From: Rhodospirillales bacterium
GTDB taxonomy: Bacteria; Pseudomonadota; Alphaproteobacteria; Acetobacterales; Acetobacteraceae
Assembly: GCA_947447625.1 (NCBI GenBank)
Contig: CANFKS010000034.1
Location: forward strand, 1 to 38,214
Reading direction: 5' to 3'
Length of the DNA: 38,214 bases
Both the position numbers and the translations under genes were made by a program. The notes under the pieces were generated by a model, which saw only the letters and a list, made by a program, of their open reading frames with translations, was not told the DNA's origin and ran no database searches. Below, piece by piece: positions 31,894 through 38,214 of this stretch (position 1 is the first letter of the stretch; every line of letters starts with the position of its first letter).

Positions 31894-32598
31894 TCAGGCA
31901 AGCCCCAAATAGGCCGCCTTCAGCCGCGGATCATCCGCCACCATCGACGCCGGCCCCTCCAGCGCCACCGCCCCATGCTCGATCACATAAGCCCGGTGTG
32001 CGATCGCCAGCGACTGGATCACGTTCTGCTCCACCAACAGGATCGACAACCCGTCCGCATTCAACCGCGCAATCAACCCAAACAACGCCTCCGTCAGCAG
32101 CGGCGACAAGCCCAGCGACGGCTCATCCAAAATCAACACACGCGGCTCCGCCATCAGCCCCCGCCCGATCGCCAGCATCTGCTGCTCCCCCCCGCTCATC
32201 GAGCCCGCCAACTGCCCCATCCGCTCCCCCAGCCTGGGAAAAATCGCCAGCACCTTGGCCATATTCCGCCCCCGCTCCGCCCGCCCCCGCAAAAACGCCC
32301 CCAGCAACAGATTGTCCCGCACCGTCAGGTTCGGGAAAATCCGCCGCCCCTCCGGCACATGGATCAACCCCGCGCGCACGATCGCATCATGCCCCGCTTG
32401 CGTCGTCTCCACCCCCCCGAACACGATCCTCCCCGAACGCGGCCGGATCAGCCCGGACAATGCCCGGTTGAGCGTCGTCTTCCCCGCCCCATTCGCCCCC
32501 AGCACCGCCACGATCTCGCCCGGCCGCAGCACGAGATCGATCCCATGCAACACCGCGAACGCCCCATACCCCGCATGCAACCCCGAAACCTCAAGCAT
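31894..32598 (-). CDS. livF: Branched-chain amino-acid type ABC transporter ATPase LivF
   Basis: One of the two cytoplasmic ATPases of the Liv (HAAT) importer, 234 residues. It begins MLEVSGLHAGYGAFAVLHGI and has Walker A GANGAGKTT (about residue 38), signature GSMSGGEQQMLAIGRGLM, Walker B RVLILDEPSLGLSP and the H-loop LLVEQN, typical of LivF. The final EHGAVALEGPASMVADDPRL ending is usual. Its ATG overlaps the livG stop by 8 bases (ATGCTTGA). It is the last gene of livH-livM-livG-livF. Ligands of such systems range from branched-chain amino acids to urea and aromatics, so the substrate here is not proven. Confidence 0.95.
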   Translation of the reverse strand: MLEVSGLHAGYGAFAVLHGIDLVLRPGEIVAVLGANGAGKTTLNRALSGLIRPRSGRIVFGGVETTQAGHDAIVRAGLIHVPEGRRIFPNLTVRDNLLLGAFLRGRAERGRNMAKVLAIFPRLGERMGQLAGSMSGGEQQMLAIGRGLMAEPRVLILDEPSLGLSPLLTEALFGLIARLNADGLSILLVEQNVIQSLAIAHRAYVIEHGAVALEGPASMVADDPRLKAAYLGLA

Positions 32599-33325
32599 GC
32601 GCCGCCAACCGCGCCGCCGCCCCGCGCCCGAGATACGCCTCGATCACCGCCGGATCGTCCGCAATCGCCCGCGGCGTGCCCTGCGCAATCACCGCCCCCT
32701 GCGCCAGCACATAAACATCATCCGCCAACGCCGCCACCGCCTGCATGATGTGCTCGATCAGCAACACCGTCACGCCGCCCTCCCGGATCCCCCTGATCAT
32801 CGCCACGATCTCATGGATCTCCGACGGGTTGAGCCCCGCCATCACCTCGTCCAACAACAACATCCGCGGCCGCGTCGCCAACGCCCGCGCCACCTCCAAC
32901 CGCTTGCGCCCCGCCACCGTCAACGCCGCGGCCGGCCGATCCAGCATCGCCCCCAGCCCCAACGCCGCCCCCACCGCGCGCGCTTGCGCCATCGCCTCCG
33001 CGGCATCCGCCGTCCGCAAAAACGCCCCCACCCGAATATTCTCCGCCACACTCAGCCCCGCAAACGGCTGCGTGATCTGAAACGTCCGCACCATCCCCAG
33101 CGCCGCGATCTGATCCGCCCGCGCCCCCGTCACCTCCCGCCCTTCGAACACAATCCGCCCCGCATCCGGGCGCACAAACCCCGCAATCATCGCAAAACTC
33201 GTCGTCTTCCCCGCCCCATTCGGCCCGATCAACGCCACGATCCGCCCCTGCGGCACATCAAGCGCCACATCATCCACCGCCTGCAGCCCACCGAACCGCT
33301 TGCTCAACCCCCGCACCTCAAGCAT
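32591..33325 (-). CDS. livG: Branched-chain amino-acid type ABC transporter ATPase LivG
   Basis: Second ATPase of the Liv-type importer, 244 residues. It starts MLEVRGLSKRFGGLQAVDDV and has Walker A GPNGAGKTT, the LivG-typical LGMVRTFQITQPFAGLSVAE, Walker B MLLLDEVMAGLNPSE and H-loop LLIEH. The signature motif is LTVAGRKRLEVARAL where textbook ABC proteins have LSGGQ. This divergent form is seen in other LivG-type proteins and is not a sign of inactivity. The ATG at 33325 overlaps livM by 8 bases (ATGCTTGA), identical to the livG/livF junction. A longer frame to 33394 only reads antisense-like sequence within livM. Confidence 0.95.
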   Translation of the reverse strand: MLEVRGLSKRFGGLQAVDDVALDVPQGRIVALIGPNGAGKTTSFAMIAGFVRPDAGRIVFEGREVTGARADQIAALGMVRTFQITQPFAGLSVAENIRVGAFLRTADAAEAMAQARAVGAALGLGAMLDRPAAALTVAGRKRLEVARALATRPRMLLLDEVMAGLNPSEIHEIVAMIRGIREGGVTVLLIEHIMQAVAALADDVYVLAQGAVIAQGTPRAIADDPAVIEAYLGRGAAARLAAHA

Positions 33326-34277
33326 CCCGCGCCCCCCCCGGCGTCCCGCGCACCTGCGCCCAAACCCCCGCCAACCCCTGCGGCAACACCGCAATGATCA
33401 CCAGCAACACCACCCCGTACACCATCGGCGCAAACCCCGGCGTGGCAATAAACGCGCGCGACACATCCGCCACCACATGCAACACCACCGCCCCCAGCAC
33501 CGGCCCCCAAACCGTCCCCGCCCCCCCGATCATCGCCACCAGCAACATCTCCACGCTGCGCTCCGTGCCAAAGCCGATCGACGGATCGATGTACAGATAC
33601 GTCTGCCCGTAAACCACCCCCCCCATCGCCGCGAGCCCGCCCGACAACGCCAGCGCCCACGTCTTGGTCCGCACGATATCCACCCCCAGCGCCGCCGCCG
33701 CGTCCTCGTTCTCCCTGACCGCCGCCAACCGCGCGCCCATCCGCCCCTTCGTCAACCAAACCGCCACCCCGCTCGCCACCGCCAGCAACACCAACACCAC
33801 CGCATACGTCGCCCGCCGGTCCGCAAACTGGAAATTCCACGCCGATACCTTCAACGGTATCGCGATCCCCAAGCCCCCCTGGGTAAACTCCAAACTATTC
33901 GACAACACCCGAAACACCTCGGCAAACGCCAGCGTCACCAGCGCGAAATACGACCCCCTCAACCCCGCCCGAAACGACGCCGCCCCAATCCCTGCCCCCA
34001 CCAGCCCACCCACCAAAAACGCCGCCGGCAACCCCACCCACGGATTCACCCCATACCGCGTCTGCAGGATCGCCCCCGTATACGCCCCGCTGCCAAAAAA
34101 CACCGCGTGCCCAAAACTCGTCAGCCCGCCAAACCCGCCCGCAATATTCCAGCACTGCCCCAAAAACGCCGAAAACGCCGTCAGCATTGCAATATTCACC
34201 ATCGACTGCGACGGCAACACAAACGGCACCGCCGCCACCCCCCCCACCAAAACCCATTTCATCACCCCCCACCTCAT
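33318..34277 (-). CDS. livM: Branched-chain amino-acid type ABC permease LivM
   Basis: Inner-membrane permease of 319 residues with about nine hydrophobic segments. Family blocks are ILQTRYGVNPWVGLPAAFLV, GLRGSYFALVTLAFAEVFRV near residue 108, and GARLAAVRENEDAAAALGVD near 187, the cytoplasmic loop contacting the ATPases. GTVWGPVLGAVVLHVV is near the end. The start ATG overlaps the livH stop by four bases (ATGA); a second ATG five codons in (34262) is possible. Order and overlaps show that livH, M, G and F are one tightly coupled transcription unit. Confidence 0.95.
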   Translation of the reverse strand: MRWGVMKWVLVGGVAAVPFVLPSQSMVNIAMLTAFSAFLGQCWNIAGGFGGLTSFGHAVFFGSGAYTGAILQTRYGVNPWVGLPAAFLVGGLVGAGIGAASFRAGLRGSYFALVTLAFAEVFRVLSNSLEFTQGGLGIAIPLKVSAWNFQFADRRATYAVVLVLLAVASGVAVWLTKGRMGARLAAVRENEDAAAALGVDIVRTKTWALALSGGLAAMGGVVYGQTYLYIDPSIGFGTERSVEMLLVAMIGGAGTVWGPVLGAVVLHVVADVSRAFIATPGFAPMVYGVVLLVIIAVLPQGLAGVWAQVRGTPGGARDA

Positions 34278-35140
34278 CGCGCCGCCCCGAACAACCCCGT
34301 GGGCCGCAACAGCAACACCGCGATGAACACCAACGATATCCCGATCGGCCCCAGCGACTCACCCAGCACCAACCCGCCCAAACTCTCCGTCACCCCGATC
34401 AACAACCCACCCACCACCGCCCCCGGAAAACTCCCCATCCCCCCCAACACCACAATCGTGAACGCCACCAGCACAAACACGCTGCCCACATGCGGCGAGA
34501 CGAAAAAACTCGGCAGCAACAAACACCCCGCCGCCCCCAAACACCCGATCCCGATCCCATAGGCCAGCGCAAACACCCGCTCCGGCCTGATCCCCATCAG
34601 CCGCGCCCCCTCCGGCTCCTTCGCCACCGCCCGGATCGCCCGCCCCATATCCGTGCGCGCCATGAACGCCCACAACCCACCCGCCAACACCAGCGACACC
34701 CCAAACGCAATCACCTTCGGCACCGCCAGCAACAACGGCCCCACCTCCCACATCGCAAACGTCAAATCCCCCTCGATCTGGCGCGTATCCCCGCCGAAAA
34801 TCGCCAGAAACAAATTATCCAACACCACCGAAACCCCCAGCGTCGCCAGCAATATCGCCCGATCCTCCCCCCGCGACACCCGCCCGATCACATAGCGATA
34901 CAGCGCCCAGCCCACTGCGAACATCCCACAAGCCACCACCGGCAACGCCGCATAAGGCGACACCCCCGCCTTCTCCGCCAACACCCACGCCGCAAACATC
35001 GCCACCATCAGCAATGAGCCATGCGCGAAATTGACGATGTGCAACACGCCGTAGATCAACGTCAGACCCAGTGCGACGAGCGCGTAGACGCCGCCGATCA
35101 GCAGGCCGTTGATCAGGGCGGCGGTGTAGATTTCAAGCAT
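34274..35140 (-). CDS. livH: Branched-chain amino-acid type ABC permease LivH
   Basis: Partner permease of LivM, 288 residues. It begins MLEIYTAALINGLLIGGVYA and LVALGLTLIYGVLHIVNFAH, the classic LivH N-terminus. The ATPase-contact loop MGRAIRAVAKEPEGARLMGI is near residue 184, and VLGGMGSFPGAVVGGLLIGV near 240. I chose the ATG at 35140; the open frame to 35230 would add a Lys/Leu-rich peptide that is merely the translation of palindrome R3, which begins about ten bases upstream of the start. LivK lies about 300 bases further upstream on the same strand, so the operon could start at livK or at a promoter within the palindrome region. Confidence 0.94.
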   Translation of the reverse strand: MLEIYTAALINGLLIGGVYALVALGLTLIYGVLHIVNFAHGSLLMVAMFAAWVLAEKAGVSPYAALPVVACGMFAVGWALYRYVIGRVSRGEDRAILLATLGVSVVLDNLFLAIFGGDTRQIEGDLTFAMWEVGPLLLAVPKVIAFGVSLVLAGGLWAFMARTDMGRAIRAVAKEPEGARLMGIRPERVFALAYGIGIGCLGAAGCLLLPSFFVSPHVGSVFVLVAFTIVVLGGMGSFPGAVVGGLLIGVTESLGGLVLGESLGPIGISLVFIAVLLLRPTGLFGAAR

Positions 35141-35149
35141 GGCAGCAAG

Positions 35150-35192
35150 CAAGCACTTCTTTTTTTGTAAAAAAAGAAGCAAAAAAACATCC
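35150..35192 (-). repeat. A/T-rich palindrome, copy R3
   Basis: CTTCTTTTTTT (35156-35166) pairs with AAAAAAAGAAG (35169-35179), followed by CAAAAAAACATCCG. It has the same orientation as R1 and sits directly in front of the livH start. Together with R4 and R5 it fills much of the 295-base gap between livH and livK (35141-35435). The remainder of the gap shows only short GC hairpins, such as CGCCGG/CCGGCG at 35363-35380. Confidence 0.8.
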
Positions 35193-35276
35193 GCCTTTAA
35201 GGGGCTTCGGATGGCTAGAGGCGCAGCCAACCCGGAACGACAACGTCGCTCCCCAGCGGTGAAGTGCTCTGAACGC

Positions 35277-35328
35277 TGAACGGATAAGGTTTTTTTGCTT
35301 CTTTTTTTTCAAAAAAAGCAGTCCTTCC
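35277..35328 (+). repeat. A/T-rich palindrome, copy R4
   Basis: GAACGGATAAGG, a T-run, then GCTTC plus eight T, C and seven A, ending GCAGTCCTTCC. It resembles R2, but the right arm lacks GAA, so its stem is imperfect: a decayed copy. Orientation is opposite to R3, so R3 and R4 repeat the inverted-pair layout of R1 and R2. Confidence 0.75.
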
Positions 35329-35387
35329 CGCCCCGTCCGCGCAAACAAGCCCATCAGGACTCCGCCGGCAGCACCCGGCGAAATCCC

Positions 35388-35435
35388 AACGGATAAAAGT
35401 TTTTTGGTTCTTTTTTTCAAAAAAGAACCCCTTCC
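35388..35435 (+). repeat. A/T-rich palindrome, copy R5
   Basis: AACGGATAAAAG, a T-run, then the stem GGTTCTTTTTTT (35406-35417) with AAAAAAGAACC (35419-35429), ending directly at the livK stop codon. The stem base is GGTTC/GAACC where R1 and R2 have GCTTC/GAAGC, a matched double change that keeps pairing. Confidence 0.85.
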
Positions 35436-36641
35436 TCAAGCCTTCGGCCGCGGAAACACCGCCTTCGCATCCGAGACCTCGTTCGGCCAGATCACCGTCA
35501 TATCCCCCTTCTGGATCTGCAACGCCACCGGATGGGCCCCGCTGTTCTGTCCATTGGTGAACTTCGTCGGCCCGTACGGCATGAAGTGATCCGCCATCGT
35601 CGATCCGTTCAGCGCCGCGATCGCGCGCTCCTTGTCCGCACTCCCCGCCCGCTCCCACGCATCGGCCAGCAGTTTCACCGCGAAATAGCCGAACGGATGC
35701 TCCCACGAATAGAACCCGCTCGCCGCCTCGACCCGCTTGCGGAACGCAACCGAGCGCGGGTCCTTCGGGTTGTGCCAATGGTTGAAGTCGATCATGTTCT
35801 CCGCCACCGTCGGCGCCTCCTTGGCGAACTTCAGATTGAAGCCGCCGCCGGAAATCGAGAACGTGGAGACCAGGTCCACCCGCTGCTGCACCAGCGTGCG
35901 CGCCAGCAGCACATACTCGTTCTCGTAGTTCGAGATCAGCACGATATCCGGCTTCTCCGCCTTGATCCGCAGCACGATATTGGTGAAATCCCGCGTCGGC
36001 GTGGCATGCGGCAACAGGGCCTTCACCTCGATGCCGATGCCCGGCAGCATCGCCGCCTGCAGCTTCACCGAATTGGTCCCGAACTCGCTGTCCTCATGCA
36101 CGATCACCGCGGTCTTCGCCGGCGATCCCGCCGCCTTGTTCAACGCCCCGAGCGCGGCCATCGCGTCCGCCGTCGCCGTCGAATTGTTCGGGAAAAACCG
36201 GAACGTGTTCTTAAGCCCGCGCGTCGTGATCGCATCCGCGATGCCGCTGTCGATCGAGAACGGAATGTTGTACTTCGCCGCCGCCTGCGTTGCCGCCAGC
36301 CCCAGCGCGGAGGCGAAACACCCGGTAAACCCGGCCGCCCCCGCCTCGGCCATCTGATCGACCAGCTGCGTCGCAATTTCCGGTCGCCCCTGCGCGTCGC
36401 CCAGGATCGCCTCCAGCTTCGCGCCGCCCATCGACTTGATGCCGCCGGCTGCGTTGATGTCCTCGATCGCCATCAACCCGCCTGCCCGGCACCGCCCGCC
36501 CGCCCCCGCGAGCGCCCCCGTCACCGGATGGATCAGCCCGACCTTGACGGGCGCGGCCTGCGCCCCCCCGATCGCCGGCATCGCAAGCGTGGCCGCCCCG
36601 GCAAGCGCGCCGCGGCGGGAAAGGCGAAGGAACTGGCTCAT
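35436..36641 (-). CDS. livK: Branched-chain amino-acid type ABC substrate-binding protein LivK
   Basis: Periplasmic receptor for the adjacent Liv-type importer, 401 residues. The N-terminus has a probable twin-arginine signal (LRLSRRGALAGAATLAMPAI). The mature part shows KVGLIHPVTGALAGAGGRCR, AIEDINAAGGIKSMGGAKLE and TQLVDQMAEAGAAGFTGCFA. It continues with VIVHEDSEFGTNSVKLQAAM and DIVLISNYENEYVLLARTLV, typical of the periplasmic_binding_6/LivK fold. AGGGGAG at 36649-36655, 7 bases upstream, fixes the ATG at 36641; the longer frame to 36749 is not needed. The ligand might be an amino acid, amide or aromatic acid. It lies upstream of livHMGF on the same strand, separated by three palindromes. 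Confidence 0.94.
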   Translation of the reverse strand: MSQFLRLSRRGALAGAATLAMPAIGGAQAAPVKVGLIHPVTGALAGAGGRCRAGGLMAIEDINAAGGIKSMGGAKLEAILGDAQGRPEIATQLVDQMAEAGAAGFTGCFASALGLAATQAAAKYNIPFSIDSGIADAITTRGLKNTFRFFPNNSTATADAMAALGALNKAAGSPAKTAVIVHEDSEFGTNSVKLQAAMLPGIGIEVKALLPHATPTRDFTNIVLRIKAEKPDIVLISNYENEYVLLARTLVQQRVDLVSTFSISGGGFNLKFAKEAPTVAENMIDFNHWHNPKDPRSVAFRKRVEAASGFYSWEHPFGYFAVKLLADAWERAGSADKERAIAALNGSTMADHFMPYGPTKFTNGQNSGAHPVALQIQKGDMTVIWPNEVSDAKAVFPRPKA

Positions 36642-36675
36642 CAATAATCTCCCCTGAGGTCGAAACTCTCTCCGC

Positions 36676-36681
36676 ATCATA
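36676..36681 (-). promoter_or_regulatory. Possible -10 box for livK
   Basis: The minus strand reads GTGTATGATGCGG here, and TATGAT differs from TATAAT at one base. It is 35 bases upstream of the livK ATG, allowing a short leader with the strong AGGGGAG. No good -35 box stands 17 bases upstream, so this is only a candidate. The divergent gene at 36794 starts 112 bases away. Confidence 0.3.
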
Positions 36682-36793
36682 CACGTCCCCGCGGCTTTGC
36701 ATCCCCACCCCCCGTATGAATCTTGATAAAGACAACACCCATCCCCCAAAAATCCCCTTGCACCGACTAACGCAAAATGTCATTAAATACGAC

Positions 36794-37384
36794 ATGAGCG
36801 AACCGCCGTTAGCGCCCCATCTGCGCGCCTACGCCCTGAACTTCGCGGCCCGCCTGGCCCCGCTGCTGCGCGCGCTCGCCTTGCTCGCCGGCTACCGCTT
36901 CGCCCGCAACCCTATCCTCGCCCCTTTCCTCCCCCCCCTCCAACACCACCTCATGAGCGCCGCCCGCCGCATCGGCATCCTCATGGCCAAACTCGCGCAG
37001 GGCCAAACCACGCGCCCCGCGCCCCCTCGTGAACCCCGCCCCCGCACATCGCGCCCCGCGCCCCCGAAACCCCGCATGCCCACCGGCCTGGGCTGGCTGA
37101 TCCGCGCCCTGCCCAGCGAAGCCATCACCTTCAGCACCCAACTCCATGCCCTGCTCGCCGAGCCCGAAATCGCTGAAATCCTGGCATCCTGCCGACGCGC
37201 CCGGCGCATCCTGGCCCCCGTCGCGCGCGCCCTCAGCAGCGCACAACCCAACCGCCCGCCGCGCCGCTCCCTCCTCCCCCTGCGCCTTTTCGCCCCCGGC
37301 GCCTCCCCCCCGAGCGCCATTCCCTCCTTCCTCCTCTACCCCACCCCGATCCCACCCCCAATCGCGCGAAAAATCCCCGCCTGA
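36794..37384 (+). CDS. Unknown 196-aa protein, two helical blocks with a Pro/Arg linker
   Basis: I cannot assign a function. The protein has a hydrophobic, helical N-terminal block (about residues 8-68, for example RAYALNFAARLAPLLRALAL). A Pro/Arg-rich linker spans about residues 70-96. A second block at about 97-148 contains GLGWLIRALPSEAITFSTQL, HALLAEPEIAEILASCRRAR and RILAPVARAL. A Pro-rich tail follows. The second block looks like a genuine conserved helical domain rather than random GC-rich reading. The ATG at 36794 is preceded by an A/T-rich stretch (CAAAATGTCATTAAATACGAC) that may be the promoter, leaving almost no leader. A longer frame from 36716 adds an unlikely N-terminus. It is divergent from livK. 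Confidence 0.6.
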   Translation: MSEPPLAPHLRAYALNFAARLAPLLRALALLAGYRFARNPILAPFLPPLQHHLMSAARRIGILMAKLAQGQTTRPAPPREPRPRTSRPAPPKPRMPTGLGWLIRALPSEAITFSTQLHALLAEPEIAEILASCRRARRILAPVARALSSAQPNRPPRRSLLPLRLFAPGASPPSAIPSFLLYPTPIPPPIARKIPA

Positions 37385-37458
37385 CCCGGGAAAAACCGCG
37401 CCAAATTCATTACGATCATTTATCTGTCAGCCAAACTCCTGCCTAAACCAAACCCGCC

Positions 37459-38214
37459 TCACGCCGCCCGCCCATAGTACAGCACCACCGTATGCGTCGC
37501 CTCGGCAAAAAACAGCCACCGTTCCACGGCCATCCCCACCACCGCACACACCGCCACCAGAATCAGCCCCACCACCGGCACCACCCCCAACACCACACCG
37601 ACCAGCACTGCCACCGGCACCGCAAACCCGATCATCACCGCATAGACCCGCAGCCGGCCCGCATGTTTGCGCGCGATGCGAAATCCCATCTCCTTCAGCA
37701 AATAATTCTCCTCGCTATGCGGCGCCTCGAAACTGCGCACCACGCCGAGATGCCCCAGCCCCGTCGCCGAAGCCACTGTGCTCGCCCCCGTCGCCGAGTC
37801 GATCCGCTGCCAATACGCGATTTTCATCGCCCCCGCCGCCAGACCCGAAACAATCCCGATCCACCCCAACACCCCGGCCGCCGCCGTGCTCGCAAACCCC
37901 GTCACCGCCGCAAGACAAACCGCCCCGCTGAACAAAGCCGCCAGCAAATAAAACGGCACCACATACCCATCCCGCCACTGCCGCACCGGCTTGAGCGAGG
38001 CATAGATCATCGCGGTGCAATACACCGTCCCCGCCGCCAACCCCGCCATCACCAGCCCCACACCGGCAGACACCGCCCCCCCCATCAACCAGACCGCCCC
38101 CAACCCCACCGCCGGCACATAGACCAGCACCGCCGCCACCCCCTCGCGGGACAACCACGACGACCGCCATTGCGACAACGCCCGCCACGCCCGCTGCGGA
38201 TTGCCCAGATGCGC
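37459..38214 (-). CDS. dmsC: DMSO reductase anchor subunit DmsC (5' end outside window)
   Basis: DmsC anchors the DmsAB dimethyl sulfoxide reductase in the inner membrane and oxidises quinol. The visible 251 residues contain HLGNPQRAWRALSQWRSSWL followed by SREG, the family's conserved N-terminal loop, and about seven hydrophobic segments. The typical YASLKPVRQWRDGYVVPFYL and AYWQRIDSA are also present. An in-frame TTG at 38178 could be mistaken for the start, but the conserved residues continue upstream to the last base, so the true start lies beyond the window. The family is about 280-300 residues, so 30-50 are missing. dmsA and dmsB are expected just beyond the right edge. The 74-base gap downstream (37385-37458) shows no feature. 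Confidence 0.88.
   Translation of the reverse strand, partial: AHLGNPQRAWRALSQWRSSWLSREGVAAVLVYVPAVGLGAVWLMGGAVSAGVGLVMAGLAAGTVYCTAMIYASLKPVRQWRDGYVVPFYLLAALFSGAVCLAAVTGFASTAAAGVLGWIGIVSGLAAGAMKIAYWQRIDSATGASTVASATGLGHLGVVRSFEAPHSEENYLLKEMGFRIARKHAGRLRVYAVMIGFAVPVAVLVGVVLGVVPVVGLILVAVCAVVGMAVERWLFFAEATHTVVLYYGRAA

Noticed and set aside
35141-35230. N-terminal extension of LivH with a Lys/Leu-rich peptide
   Set aside because: It is a read-through of palindrome R3; the family N-terminus starts at 35140.
38161-38178. TTG at 38178 as the start of dmsC
   Set aside because: Residues typical of DmsC (HLGNPQRAWRAL) continue upstream to the last base, so the gene is cut by the window edge.
1-38214. 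tRNA, rRNA or riboswitch genes
   Set aside because: I saw no cloverleaf with a TTCGA-type arm, no rRNA core sequence and no known riboswitch motif in the gaps between genes; weak structures could still be missed by eye.

Overview
The window is very GC-rich, densely coding DNA from an alphaproteobacterial chromosome. The AccB and PyrE sequence types, the EtfBA pair, the ELM1-family protein and the A/T-rich intergenic palindromes suggest Acetobacteraceae, but this is inference; there is no rRNA or marker gene to fix it. I see no tRNA, rRNA, CRISPR, transposase or prophage gene.

Left part (1-17.8 kb): electron transfer flavoprotein genes etfB-etfA (etfA runs off the left edge), a small HIG1-type membrane protein, a long MscS-family channel, an orphan family 5 (oligopeptide-type) substrate-binding protein, a complete dipeptide/oligopeptide ABC operon dppB-dppC-dppDF-dppA on the minus strand with its two ATPases fused, an acyl-CoA dehydrogenase, a TPR protein, a YeeZ-like NAD-binding protein, an alpha/beta hydrolase and a GT4-GT9 glycosyltransferase pair.

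Middle (17.8-26.7 kb): pyrE, an ELM1-family (GT-B-like) protein, a tartrate/D-malate dehydrogenase, an SDR oxidoreductase, a CorC/CNNM-type protein, two small unknown ORFs, an EamA-type exporter and a third family 5 binding protein. Three copies of a roughly 100-bp structured intergenic repeat lie between 21.2 and 25.1 kb.

Right part (26.7 kb to end): the fatty-acid/aromatic operon aroQ-accB-accC with a clear terminator, a nitroreductase, a GT-C-type membrane protein, a branched-chain amino-acid type ABC operon livH-livM-livG-livF with livK upstream, an unknown 196-aa protein and the start-less end of dmsC (DMSO reductase anchor). Five copies of an A/T-rich palindrome flank acc and liv genes.

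The metabolic theme is nutrient uptake (one complete Dpp system, two orphan binding proteins, one Liv system) feeding organic-acid and acyl-CoA oxidation through ETF, plus envelope glycosylation. On a larger scale, the plus strand is G-rich on the left and strongly C-rich on the right whatever the gene direction. The switch lies at about 15-17 kb, as expected where replication forks meet. That switch and the two repeat families are the most interesting signals. I did not find a convincing new multi-gene system.
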